From IMG/VR virus record IMGVR_UViG_3300043536_000294, positions 1 through 32,739 of that record: a stretch of 32,739 nt of DNA. One strand, 5' to 3'. The notes beneath the pieces were generated by a model, which ran no database searches, was not told the origin of the DNA, and saw only the letters and a list, made by a program, of their open reading frames with translations. Numbering within the stretch: the stretch's first letter is position 1; every line of letters starts with the position of its first letter. The DNA is from a virus. A program made the position numbers and the translations under genes. Below are positions 22,185 to 29,935 of the stretch, piece after piece.

Positions 22185-22916
22185 TCAGTGGAGCCTCCTT
22201 TGAGATTTATGGATGACAAAAAATAGGGTCTGGAGCGCCCGCAGCAGCGCATGTCTATCTACGGCGTACATCCTTTCAAGCTCGGTTGTTTCCCATCCAC
22301 TCAGGCGGCTCAGAGTCATGCCAAGGAGGTCGGGATCGGCTGCGTCATGCTTCACTTCAGAAATAGGTTCTGCGTGCTGATCGAGACCGTATGCATCGAG
22401 GATTCGGAGCACAAATTCGACGAACGTTTCGTATTCGATCCTTGAAATCTGGGTCTCTCGTGTCCGTGGAGCGGCTTCGATCTGCTGAGGCTGTGCCGCC
22501 CATTCCTGCTGCTTTAGTGCCGCCCACTCTTCGGATGCAAAAAGTACCACCTTGTTGCCTTCCCGAGCGTGTGCCGCCGCTTTCGCATACGTCTCAAAAC
22601 ACGTCCATGTTGTCCAAGTCCAACGATCACCAACCCTAATTCTGGTCATAATGGCGTAGCGGGAATCCCTGACCGCTGCCTCTGCTGGGGCTGCTGGTGT
22701 GGCGTCCAGTGGCGGCTTGTCAGTGCGAGGTGCATAGTGAACACGTTGAAACTCTTCCTCCTCCTCTGCTGTCAAAGAGCGCATGACCCCATTCTCGACA
22801 CCGACAACATAGCCGCCAGCGCATGGAATACAGGAATCAGCTTTCGCAATCGTTTCGTGTTCGTGCGAGCAACCGAGGAGAAACCCAGAATCGGTCCAAG
22901 CTGCGGAATAGTGCAT
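22185..22916 (-). CDS. Conserved-looking unknown protein, 243 aa
   Basis: ATG at 22916 has AGGAG a few bases upstream. The N-terminal part (MHYSAAWTDSGFLLGCSHEHETI, SCIPCAGGYVVGVENGVMRSL) contains a His/Cys cluster that could bind metal. A middle segment rich in Trp follows (RVGDRWTWTTWTCFETYAKAAAHA), then a Gln/Ala linker and a helical C-terminus. I recall similar proteins in acidobacterial mobile DNA, but no function. It is directly joined to the KGDEF gene, so the two are probably made together. Confidence 0.7.
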   Translation of the reverse strand: MHYSAAWTDSGFLLGCSHEHETIAKADSCIPCAGGYVVGVENGVMRSLTAEEEEEFQRVHYAPRTDKPPLDATPAAPAEAAVRDSRYAIMTRIRVGDRWTWTTWTCFETYAKAAAHAREGNKVVLFASEEWAALKQQEWAAQPQQIEAAPRTRETQISRIEYETFVEFVLRILDAYGLDQHAEPISEVKHDAADPDLLGMTLSRLSGWETTELERMYAVDRHALLRALQTLFFVIHKSQRRLH

Positions 22917-23160
22917 TGAACTCCTCGCGTCTTTCCTGTGCAGTTATCTAATGCACCGTTCTCAGCAGATTCGGACCAGAAGGAAAAATCTTTGGGTGGT
23001 GAACCTTTGACATCGGCAGCTACGCGATTGCTGGTGTGAACGACGGAACGACGGATACGTGATGCCACGCCATATCGGAGATCATCCGATTCATCTGCTT
23101 CGTCGATGTGCTTGAGAGCCCCAGATTGGCGGTGTTCATATTCACAAAAAGCTGAACAGC
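22917..23160. other. Gap between two unknown genes
   Basis: Nothing convincing is seen. A long minus-strand open frame crosses it and overlaps both neighbours, but has no start codon within the gap and is not called. A 39-codon frame starting near 23140 lacks a ribosome-binding site. Confidence 0.3.
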
Positions 23161-23976
23161 TTAAAGCACTTCTGGGGGAAGGCTGCTCTTTCCGACTTGT
23201 GTGCAGGCTGAACTCATCGCCTTCGGTTTGGTCTGCGACACGCTCGAAGGGTTCGTCTCCCACCTTACGTTCTGCTGGTTCCACACAATGTCGTCACGCC
23301 CCATCCTCAGCATGATCCTGTTCCGCAGCAGCGCGTGAACCTCCGTGTCGTCAACGTGCTCGACCACCGTGATCCCGCTCCCGAGGACCGCCACACGGTC
23401 ACCTCTCATCAAAGTTCTGTCCCGCTGGCGTCGGGCGTAGTACTGCGTGCGTTTCCCGATCAGATAGTCCAGCCCCGCCGCATCGAACCCCGAGCCCTTC
23501 CAGCACAGGGGGATGCTCTGCCCGTGGCCGACGATAAAGATGTCTGTTCCGTAGGCGGCTAGGGCTCCTAAGCGACACTCCATTTCCTTGGTGTCGGATG
23601 GGATCGAGTCGGACGGCAGGAACAGCGTCTTGGGATAGGCGAACTGAGCACGCCATCCGAGTTCGTGCTCCACGACCGTTCCCCACAGGTAGACCTCGCC
23701 GTGGATTCCGCACTTCGCGTATACCGTCGTGAGCAGTTGCTCAAGGCTTTTCGACGCGTACACGCCGCAGGTGCAGTTGGCTTGCGGAGGCTCGTGGGCA
23801 TCATGCACAGCCTCCGCACGCCCAGCGATGGGTCCGACGACATCAGAAGCCCTGCATCTCGCCGCCAGCAACTGGCTGGGCTTCCACCGCTCCCCGCAGA
23901 GCGACTTGAGCCCCGTGGTTTCCCATTTCCAAACACGGTAGCCGATGATGGGCGAGATGTAGTCGGGGATGCTCAT
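23161..23976 (-). CDS. Unknown Cys-containing protein, 271 aa
   Basis: The first 140 residues show IIGYRVWKWETTGLKSLCGERWKP, AHEPPQANCTCGVYASK and a later GIHGEVYLWGTVVEHELGWRAQFAYPK. I recall this pattern (YRVW ... CGIYA ... GEV.LWG.V.EHE.GYRA..A.P) as a widespread unnamed family. The second half is basic and less conserved-looking. The start overlaps the stop of the preceding micro-gene as ATGA, indicating coupling. Function unknown. Confidence 0.72.
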   Translation of the reverse strand: MSIPDYISPIIGYRVWKWETTGLKSLCGERWKPSQLLAARCRASDVVGPIAGRAEAVHDAHEPPQANCTCGVYASKSLEQLLTTVYAKCGIHGEVYLWGTVVEHELGWRAQFAYPKTLFLPSDSIPSDTKEMECRLGALAAYGTDIFIVGHGQSIPLCWKGSGFDAAGLDYLIGKRTQYYARRQRDRTLMRGDRVAVLGSGITVVEHVDDTEVHALLRNRIMLRMGRDDIVWNQQNVRWETNPSSVSQTKPKAMSSACTQVGKSSLPPEVL

Positions 23977-24116
23977 TGCTTGGCTGGCACCTGCTGTGGC
24001 TCAGGTTCGGGCTCTGGCGACTGAATCGGCTCGGGCTCAGGTTCGCGGGTCGGCTGTTCCACTGGAAGTTCCAGCGGCTCCACGACGATGGTTCGCAACG
24101 GCTTACCGATTTGCAT
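23973..24116 (-). CDS. Pro/Glu-rich micro-protein, 47 aa
   Basis: ATG at 24116 has AAGGGAG eight bases upstream, and the frame stops as ATGA on the next gene. The product is MQIGKPLRTIVVEPLELP followed by a low-complexity tract of Pro, Glu and Gln (REPEPEPIQSPEPEPEPQQ). The good ribosome-binding site and precise overlap support a real gene despite its size. It is probably disordered and could be a leader controlling translation of the downstream gene or a binding partner. Confidence 0.65.
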   Translation of the reverse strand: MQIGKPLRTIVVEPLELPVEQPTREPEPEPIQSPEPEPEPQQVPAKQ

Positions 24117-24165
24117 GTGCTTGCTCCCTTCGTATCCGCCAATGAGTCACGAACGTATAAGTTCG

Positions 24166-24834
24166 TCACCAACGCGCCTCGACTGAACTCGACGGCACAA
24201 CCTCAACACCGTCAACAAACTTGGCTAGCGGCAGCATGGAGCCTTCGTCACCGCCCCGTGATCTATTTACTAGTTTGCAAACGAGACTGCGGGAAATACC
24301 CCACTTCTTGGAGACGGCGGTCAACGTCATTCCGCTGAGTCGGTCGCGCACGATGGCTGCCCGATCAAGGTTCATCGGAGCGCGTCCAATTCGCACCCCA
24401 TCGAGCTTAGCCCGACGCATGCCCGCCAAAACTCTCTCGCGTATCAAGTCCGATTCGAGTTCGGCGATTGAGCCAATCAACGTCAAGAACAGCCGCCCCA
24501 TCGGACCGCTGGTATCCACGTTCTCTCGACGCGAAATGAAAACGATGTCGAGGCTGTCGAACTCGTCCATCACGTGAAGAAAGTGCTTCACACTTCGTGC
24601 GACTCGGTCGAACGCGGCGACGAGCACGACGGAGAATTTCTTCCGCCGCGCATCCGCGATGAGTGCGTCCAGCCCCGGTCGTCTCGCTCTCTTCCCTGAG
24701 ACTCCGCTGTCTCGATACTCTTGCACGACTTCCAAGCCACGCTGCTCTGCAAGCTGGCGAAGGTCGTACAACTGCGATTCAACGTGCTGATCGGTGGTGC
24801 TCACTCGTACATAAATCGCGGCTTTCTTCATCAT
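24166..24834 (-). CDS. Second serine recombinase (resolvase/invertase family)
   Basis: The 222-residue protein begins AAIYVRVSTTDQ with the catalytic Ser at 12. It continues with EYRDSGVSGKRARRPGLD, AAFDRVARS, GRLFLTLIGSIAELESDLIRERV and a C-terminal helix-turn-helix (LTAVSKKWGISRSLVCKLV). It is distinct from the recombinase at the left edge. The start is ATGATG at 24834, overlapping the upstream stop as ATGA, with AAGGAG about 12 bases before. An insertion, inversion or resolution role for the right-hand element is likely. Confidence 0.93.
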   Translation of the reverse strand: MMKKAAIYVRVSTTDQHVESQLYDLRQLAEQRGLEVVQEYRDSGVSGKRARRPGLDALIADARRKKFSVVLVAAFDRVARSVKHFLHVMDEFDSLDIVFISRRENVDTSGPMGRLFLTLIGSIAELESDLIRERVLAGMRRAKLDGVRIGRAPMNLDRAAIVRDRLSGMTLTAVSKKWGISRSLVCKLVNRSRGGDEGSMLPLAKFVDGVEVVPSSSVEARW

Positions 24835-25214
24835 CGGTTTAGATTCTCCTTTGTGTTCTTGACAGGCACGGGGGAGGAATTCAGGAGCCGCTCGCTGGCA
24901 ATTTCAACGATCACACTCTCAGGCCCCAGAAGATTCAGATCGCTCCAGATGTGATCGGTCAACAGTTGGCTAATGGCGCTGTTGGGCAGCCCCACAAGTC
25001 GTTCCTTCAAAATCGCACCGATGCAGAGCGAGCCCAGCACCCGCCCGAAGGGATTCTTGGAACGAGCGAGGCTTCGCTGTTCTTGGATGAGGTCCTCCAA
25101 GCCGATTTCTTTATCTCCGCTGTAGTAGGGGTGCACGCATTCACCTGCATTGCTGTTATACCCAGTTGATCTCGAAAATCGATAGGAATTCAGGACAATA
25201 TTTTGAGTAATCAC
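24831..25214 (-). CDS. Unknown protein coupled to the second recombinase
   Basis: GTG start at 25214 is weakly supported; an internal start is possible. The 127-residue product has a helical middle (GLEDLIQEQRSLARSKNPFGRVLGSLCIGAILKERLVGL) and ends in a polar tail that stops inside the recombinase start codon (ATGA). No family recognised. Position suggests a partner or regulator of the recombinase. Confidence 0.5.
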   Translation of the reverse strand: MITQNIVLNSYRFSRSTGYNSNAGECVHPYYSGDKEIGLEDLIQEQRSLARSKNPFGRVLGSLCIGAILKERLVGLPNSAISQLLTDHIWSDLNLLGPESVIVEIASERLLNSSPVPVKNTKENLNR

Positions 25215-25264
25215 CAGAAAGGATTACTGGTGTGCTACTTTCTGCAATCGGGCGTGCTACTTCC
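25207..25264. promoter_or_regulatory. Divergent operator-like repeats
   Basis: GTAATC (25207) pairs with GATTAC (25222) while CACCAG (25212) pairs with CTGGTG (25227), so two inverted repeats interlock. Then GTGCTACTT occurs at 25232-25240 and again at 25254-25262, a direct repeat 22 bp apart, or two helical turns. They lie at the divergence between the minus-strand recombinase operon and the plus-strand gene at 25331, a fitting place for a shared regulator. Confidence 0.45.
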
Positions 25265-25330
25265 GAAAATTTTCTGGGGATTCCTAGCGATTTTGCGAAC
25301 GCCGTTGGTATATATACGGTAGGAGGACAC

Positions 25331-25549
25331 ATGTCACTAGAGAAGGAATTCATTCGGGACGGAAAGCGCAGGATCATCGGTTCGGTCACCAGCGGCTACG
25401 TCGGTTCGTTCGAGACAATCGTCAGGGACGAACAGAACAACATCACTGGGCGCACCAGCGAGCGATTCAACACTACTCGCGATGAGCACGACAGCTTGAT
25501 TTCTATCAACAGCGCCGATCCGGGTCTCCTGATCGGGCGAAAGAAGTAG
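25331..25549 (+). CDS. Conserved-looking small protein, 72 aa
   Basis: ATG at 25331 follows a strong TAGGAGGA site; the longer reading from 25232 runs through the operator repeats and is rejected. The product MSLEKEFIRDGKRRIIGSVTSG and GRTSERFNTTRDEHDSLIS ends in LLIGRKK. It resembles a small family I recall from acidobacteria, with a likely beta-sheet fold. Function unknown. It starts the plus-strand run that leads to the nuclease genes. Confidence 0.75.
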   Translation: MSLEKEFIRDGKRRIIGSVTSGYVGSFETIVRDEQNNITGRTSERFNTTRDEHDSLISINSADPGLLIGRKK

Positions 25550-25672
25550 CCTCACCGTCGCCTCCCCCGCAGTAATGGCTTTCGACACTTCACGACAAAT
25601 TGAGGTTCCGCTGTCCAGTCCGCCAGCAAGGACCTTCAAGCGGTGGGTGCGTAGACTCTCTCGGAGGATTAA

Positions 25673-25975
25673 ATGGAGCCTGAGTTTCGCTTTTGTTTGA
25701 ATGGTGAGGTCATTCGGAGCATCCGCGTACAGCCCGAGATGAGCGACGGTAAGCCCACGGGCAAACGACAGGTAGCCGTCGAGATCGAAGGCATCGGGTG
25801 GTTCACCATCGACGACAACGAAAATTTGTGGGACGAGGACCTACCAAGGTTCGTGCTTAAGTACACCACCATTCCGATGACGACAGGGCAGGGCTGGCAG
25901 AGGGTCACAACAGGAGGACTACTGGACGTTTTGGAGTCTGCGGGGCTGATTACCAAGACTCCTGATTGGCGGTGA
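25673..25975 (+). CDS. Unknown protein, 100 aa
   Basis: ATG at 25673 has CGGAGGA five bases upstream. The product is beta-rich in appearance (FRFCLNGEVIRSIRVQPEM, RQVAVEIEGIGWFTIDDNE) with a helical end. No family recognised. The next gene starts two bases after its stop. Confidence 0.65.
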   Translation: MEPEFRFCLNGEVIRSIRVQPEMSDGKPTGKRQVAVEIEGIGWFTIDDNENLWDEDLPRFVLKYTTIPMTTGQGWQRVTTGGLLDVLESAGLITKTPDWR

Positions 25976-25977
25976 CA

Positions 25978-26232
25978 ATGAGTAAGCTGCGCCGTGCCGA
26001 CTATACCGAGCATCTCGCTGGAAAAACGATCAAGCGAGTCCACTGGAACAACGACGAAAAGTGGAGACGCCTGACCTTGGAGTTCACAGACCAGACTCTT
26101 TGTTCGTTCAGGTTTGAATTAGCGGTGGACGAGGAAGCCGAACTGTCGGACTTCGCCAGCGGCAACCCATCGAAGCCCCGAAAGCTCATTCCGCTGCCGC
26201 TGGTTCGTCAACCTATCAAACCTCTGCTGTGA
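25978..26232 (+). CDS. Unknown basic protein, 84 aa
   Basis: ATG at 25978 lies two bases after the preceding stop, consistent with coupled translation. The product (KLRRADYTEHLAGKTIKRVHW, LTLEFTDQTLCSFRFELAVDEEAELSDF) looks like a small alpha/beta protein with a basic proline-rich end. No family recognised. It is the middle member of the small-gene run ahead of the DUF2130-like gene. Confidence 0.6.
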   Translation: MSKLRRADYTEHLAGKTIKRVHWNNDEKWRRLTLEFTDQTLCSFRFELAVDEEAELSDFASGNPSKPRKLIPLPLVRQPIKPLL

Positions 26233-26299
26233 AGGGTTGCCATTCGCCGCAGAGTGCATCGCCCAATATCCCCCCTTTTTATCGTTCCACGGAGGTTAT

Positions 26300-27397
26300 A
26301 TGACGACGCAATCATTGGCGTTGAGTGAAAACATGGAATGCCCTCTGTGTTTGGGTGAGGGCAAGCTGAAACGGACTGAAGTTCTGGATCGCCTCGGGGT
26401 GAAGGATTTCGCGAGAGTTGCCCAGTTAAGCGCCGAAGAAGCCTTTCGGCTCATCCAGCAGAAGCACACCCACGACCACCACGACGCATGGGCTCGTTTC
26501 GAGACCGAACTGACCAAACGCACAGCCGAGATCGAGCAGCGCCATCGAAATGAACTCCAGACACTTGGTGGTCGGCTCAAAGAACTTGAGTCCGCTGCAC
26601 GAGTCGCCGACGAACGAAAGGGTCTCGATGTTCAACGCGTGCGAGCGGAACTGGAAACTAAGCTCCGCTCTGAGCAATCGCAAAAGGACGACCTCAATCG
26701 TCGGGTCGAGGACCATTTCAGGGAGATCACCCAACTTCGGGAACGTAATCAGGAGTTGGAAACCGAAATGGCAAAGGTTGCCCGTGTCGGCAAGCTGGAA
26801 GAAGTCAGTTTCGCCGACGAGGCGCGGACGTGGGCGGGCATCTCCGTCAGCGAAAAGCTTTCGAAGAACGGCGACTTCATCTTGGCGTATCGCGATCCGA
26901 GCGGTGCTCCAGCGCAACCAAAGATGCTGGTCGATAACAAAGACAAAACCGTTGTAACGGAGAGCGACCTCGACAAACTCGTTCGTGACGCCAAGGAGCG
27001 CAACGTGCCTGTTGGGGTCATCGTCGCTAAGGAGGATAGCCAGCTTCGACAGGTTGACAAGGAGACCCGCTGGGGACAGAAGAACGGGGTGTGGATACTC
27101 CGAACGACCCGCCAATGGCTACCCCGCGATCTTGACGTACTCAAACCCCTGTTCGAACGGATGCGGACGCAGGGCTCTGATTTCTTGGAAAAGAATGCTG
27201 CCCTTGGCGAAGAGGTTCGGCGCACGTTCGTCGATCTTGATCGGGTCGAGTGTGAGTTGAAGAAGGCGGCAAAAGCCATTGGGTCGGCGTCGGGACTGGT
27301 CGCCAAGTACAGAGGCAGATTGCAGGAACTCTGCGAGAGTGCTGTGGGGAGGAAAATGCCCGCTGGAAGTGAACTGTCCGCAGCGAGGATCGGGTGA
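26300..27397 (+). CDS. DUF2130-like coiled-coil protein with nuclease-like end
   Basis: ATG at 26300 has GGAGG directly upstream; the in-frame ATG at 26237 is less likely. The 365-residue protein starts with a CPLC knuckle (14-17). It continues as a long coiled coil (about 60-165, many Glu/Lys/Arg heptads) and then a compact domain with GDFILAYRDPSG, MLVDNKDKTVVTESDLDKLVRDAKERNVPVGVIVAK and NGVWILRTTRQWL. That layout follows DUF2130/RmuC-like proteins, whose C-terminal fold is related to restriction-type nucleases. The catalytic ExK is not clear here, so activity is uncertain. The next gene overlaps its stop by one base. Confidence 0.7.
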   Translation: MTTQSLALSENMECPLCLGEGKLKRTEVLDRLGVKDFARVAQLSAEEAFRLIQQKHTHDHHDAWARFETELTKRTAEIEQRHRNELQTLGGRLKELESAARVADERKGLDVQRVRAELETKLRSEQSQKDDLNRRVEDHFREITQLRERNQELETEMAKVARVGKLEEVSFADEARTWAGISVSEKLSKNGDFILAYRDPSGAPAQPKMLVDNKDKTVVTESDLDKLVRDAKERNVPVGVIVAKEDSQLRQVDKETRWGQKNGVWILRTTRQWLPRDLDVLKPLFERMRTQGSDFLEKNAALGEEVRRTFVDLDRVECELKKAAKAIGSASGLVAKYRGRLQELCESAVGRKMPAGSELSAARIG

Positions 27398-27582
27398 TGA
27401 GGATCGAGATTGAGCATGGAGCGATCATTGCTGACGAAGAGGGAGGGTTGTGGCGTGTCCTTGAGGTTTCCGATGAGGAACTTTTTCTGCTTATGCTCCC
27501 AGAGCGCGAAGATGTAGTCCACACGCGACACGTAACGTGGCGGCAATTTGTGGAATGTGGGTACGACCTGAAGTTCCCGTGA
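27397..27582 (+). CDS. Small acidic unknown protein, 61 aa
   Basis: ATG at 27397 shares its first base with the upstream stop (TGATG), so translation is coupled to the DUF2130-like gene. The product MRIEIEHGAIIADEEGGLWRVLEV, with VVHTRHVTWRQF later, looks like a small SH3-like beta barrel. Function unknown. Confidence 0.65.
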   Translation: MRIEIEHGAIIADEEGGLWRVLEVSDEELFLLMLPEREDVVHTRHVTWRQFVECGYDLKFP

Positions 27583-27644
27583 TTTACTTCTTTGCCTCAG
27601 CACGCGAGCTTGAGCCGTCAGAACCAGAACGGAGGATCAGCCAG

Positions 27645-28055
27645 ATGCCAAAACCCTCTGCGGGTAAAAAGCACGATGCGAAAACAGAAGCGCGATTGGG
27701 TGTCTTTTGGTTGGTCGATGGCAAACTGCTTATTGAGAGTGCCCCGCTGAGCGAATGCGAGCAGAACGGCGATCACTTGAACCATCCGGGCAGCCACTTT
27801 CGCCTCTGGGAACGTTGGCAGGAGTTCGGCAAGGTTCCAGCCGAAACGGAGTACGAAGAATACGCACGCGGTAGGGCGATGTACAGTCCGAGCACCAGCA
27901 CTTTCACACTTCTTGCTGATCGCTGCATCCTCAAGCACAAAGAACTGATTGCGAAGATCAAAGAGGAATTGCGCCTACCGAAACAGACCACGCTGGGAAC
28001 CGATAGCCATTATCGCTGCTTCCATTGTTTGCACGGCAGTCAAGACGAGGAGTAG
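27645..28055 (+). CDS. Conserved-looking unknown protein, 136 aa
   Basis: ATG at 27645 has GGAGG nine to ten bases upstream; longer readings overlap the previous gene. The product has the pattern ARLGVFWLVDGKLLIESAPLSECEQNGDHLNHPGSHFRLWE, then EYEEYARGRAMYSPSTSTFTLLADRCIL, ending SHYRCFHCLHG. I recall this as a common unnamed family, with a beta-sheet core and a final CxxC. The DUF2779 gene starts six bases after its stop. Confidence 0.75.
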   Translation: MPKPSAGKKHDAKTEARLGVFWLVDGKLLIESAPLSECEQNGDHLNHPGSHFRLWERWQEFGKVPAETEYEEYARGRAMYSPSTSTFTLLADRCILKHKELIAKIKEELRLPKQTTLGTDSHYRCFHCLHGSQDEE

Positions 28056-28060
28056 GCACA

Positions 28061-29530
28061 GTGCCGATCACAATCTCGAAATCGAAGTACATGGCAGGTG
28101 TGCAGTGCCTCAAACGCCTGTATTGGCAGGTGCATGAGCCAGAACTGGGCGGTGTACCTGACGCCGCAGCGGTCGCCATCATGGAGCAAGGCCGCGACGT
28201 CGGCAAACTTGCTCGTCGGCTTTTTGCGGGCGGCGTGGAAGTCCCCTTTGGCGACCCTGAGCAGGCGATTCGTATCACTCGTGAGTTGATCGCAAATCCA
28301 GAGGTTCCTGCCATTTTCGAGGCGGCTTTCGAGGACGCTGGTGTGTTTGTACGGGTGGATATCTTGCACCGCCGTCGAGACGGCAGATGGCGTCTCATCG
28401 AAGTGAAATCAACCGCCGATCTCAAAGAACAGCATCTTGACGACGTGGCGATTCAATACCGTGTGGTCTCTCGGTCGGGGCTAGATTTGGCTTCCGCCTG
28501 CCTTATGCACATGAATCGGAACTATGTTTTTGACGGCGGCTCCATCGATGTGCGTCGGCTCTTCAAGATTAGAAACCTGACGCGGCGAGTCGAGAGGCTC
28601 CAGCCGAAGCTCACTTTCCTGCTTCGGTCAGAGCTTCGTGTCCTCGTTATGCCGAAGGCTCCAGACATTCCTCCCGGTCTCCATTGCACGAACCCCATCA
28701 CGTGTGAATTCTTTGACCGCTGCAATCCCCCGCTCCCAGATGACCACATCGGCTATCTGCCGAGACTCCACGCCAGTGCCGCCGAGGAACTGGAGGAAAT
28801 GGGCGTCGAGTCCATCTCCGACATACCCGACGACTTTCCGCTCAGTGAACGTCAGCGGCGAGCGTGCACGAGCGTCCAGAAAGGACAGCCTTGGTTCAGC
28901 GAGGACCTCCGTAAGGAATTGGGGAGCCTGAAGTACCCGATCTATTTCATCGACTTCGAGACCGTCAATCCCGCCATTCCCAGATTTCGGGGAATGTCCC
29001 CCTACGACCAAATCCCTTTTCAGTGGTCGCTGCACGTGCAACGAGAACCCAACGCTGATCCCGAGCACTTAGAATTCTTAGCCCTCGACAGAAATGATCC
29101 TCGACGCGAGTTTATCAGTTCGCTGTGTGTCGCTCTGGGAGATCGCGGCAACATCGTTGTGTACAACCAACAATTCGAATCGCAGCGGCTCTGGGAACTC
29201 GCGGCGTGGCTGCCAGAGTTCGCAGAACAGATCAAAGCAATCCAACGTCGTCTCTGGGATTTGCTACCCGTCGTCAGAGACCACGTCTATCACCCAGCGT
29301 TCGCGGGGTCGTATTCCCTCAAAACGGTTCTGCCCGCCCTCGTTCCCGAGTTGAGTTATGACGGCATGGCAGTCGCCAACGGGCAGGACGCAGGGCTGGC
29401 GTGGGAATCGCTGGTGCGTGGCGGGCTGGATCAGGTCGAACGCGACAAGACTCGGAAGGCATTGCTGGATTACTGCGGCAAAGACACGCTGGCCTTGGTG
29501 AGGCTGCTCGAAACACTTCGGACGTTGTAG
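28061..29530 (+). CDS. DUF2779 protein: Cas4-like Fe-S nuclease plus DEDD exonuclease
   Basis: The GTG at 28061 has GAGGAG about ten bases upstream; the product is 489 residues. The N-terminal part is a PD-(D/E)xK nuclease: SKSKYMAGVQCLKRLYW (7-22), VRVD (97-100), IEVKST (113-118, Glu114/Lys116) and AIQY (130-133). Cys16 with Cys209, Cys215 and Cys221 form a Cas4/AddB-like Fe-S pattern. The second part is a DnaQ-like exonuclease: YFIDFETVNP (295-304, Asp298/Glu300), IVVYNQQFESQRL and a final YCGKDTLALVRL. The combination suggests DNA end processing. It closes the plus-strand operon. Confidence 0.85.
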   Translation: MPITISKSKYMAGVQCLKRLYWQVHEPELGGVPDAAAVAIMEQGRDVGKLARRLFAGGVEVPFGDPEQAIRITRELIANPEVPAIFEAAFEDAGVFVRVDILHRRRDGRWRLIEVKSTADLKEQHLDDVAIQYRVVSRSGLDLASACLMHMNRNYVFDGGSIDVRRLFKIRNLTRRVERLQPKLTFLLRSELRVLVMPKAPDIPPGLHCTNPITCEFFDRCNPPLPDDHIGYLPRLHASAAEELEEMGVESISDIPDDFPLSERQRRACTSVQKGQPWFSEDLRKELGSLKYPIYFIDFETVNPAIPRFRGMSPYDQIPFQWSLHVQREPNADPEHLEFLALDRNDPRREFISSLCVALGDRGNIVVYNQQFESQRLWELAAWLPEFAEQIKAIQRRLWDLLPVVRDHVYHPAFAGSYSLKTVLPALVPELSYDGMAVANGQDAGLAWESLVRGGLDQVERDKTRKALLDYCGKDTLALVRLLETLRTL

Positions 29531-29656
29531 TGTCGTGGGCCTAGTACAATGGCTTCTCTCTCGGTTTGCGAATATCAAGATTCGTCGTACACTTCGCACG
29601 ACCCCAGCTAGTCTGCTGGGTGTCACGGATTGGCTCTGGAGCGTAGGGGAGGAAAT

Positions 29657-29836
29657 ATGACCGTCAGCAGACATTGTGCCTGCGATTTGCCGCTTTGCCC
29701 TCATCCAAGATTCTCGCCCGATGATCCCGTTTGCAAGAACTGGCCTGAAACCGTGGACATATTTTGTAATGAGTGTCGGCAACGTCGCCCTGCCGTACTC
29801 ATCGAAATGGAAAGGGCTAAGGCTGATTCAAAGTAG
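29657..29836 (+). CDS. Small Cys-rich protein, 59 aa
   Basis: ATG at 29657 follows GGGGAGGA. The product MTVSRHCACDLPLCPHP, DDPVCKNWP and DIFCNECRQRRP contains seven Cys and two His over 40 residues, ending in a CxxC, so it probably binds zinc. Function unknown. It stands between the nuclease operon and the PH-like gene, 100 bases from each. Confidence 0.6.
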   Translation: MTVSRHCACDLPLCPHPRFSPDDPVCKNWPETVDIFCNECRQRRPAVLIEMERAKADSK

Positions 29837-29935
29837 CCCGTTAAGGGCTCTGCTCGAATCCCGACGCACAAAGCGAGGATTGTTAAACTCGCCGCTTGTT
29901 GGCTTTAGAGCATCTACCGTGGAAGGAGAGGCCAA

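Noticed and set aside
22772-23284. 170-codon minus-strand frame across the gap at 22917-23160
   Set aside because: It overlaps both flanking genes out of frame and has no start codon inside the gap.
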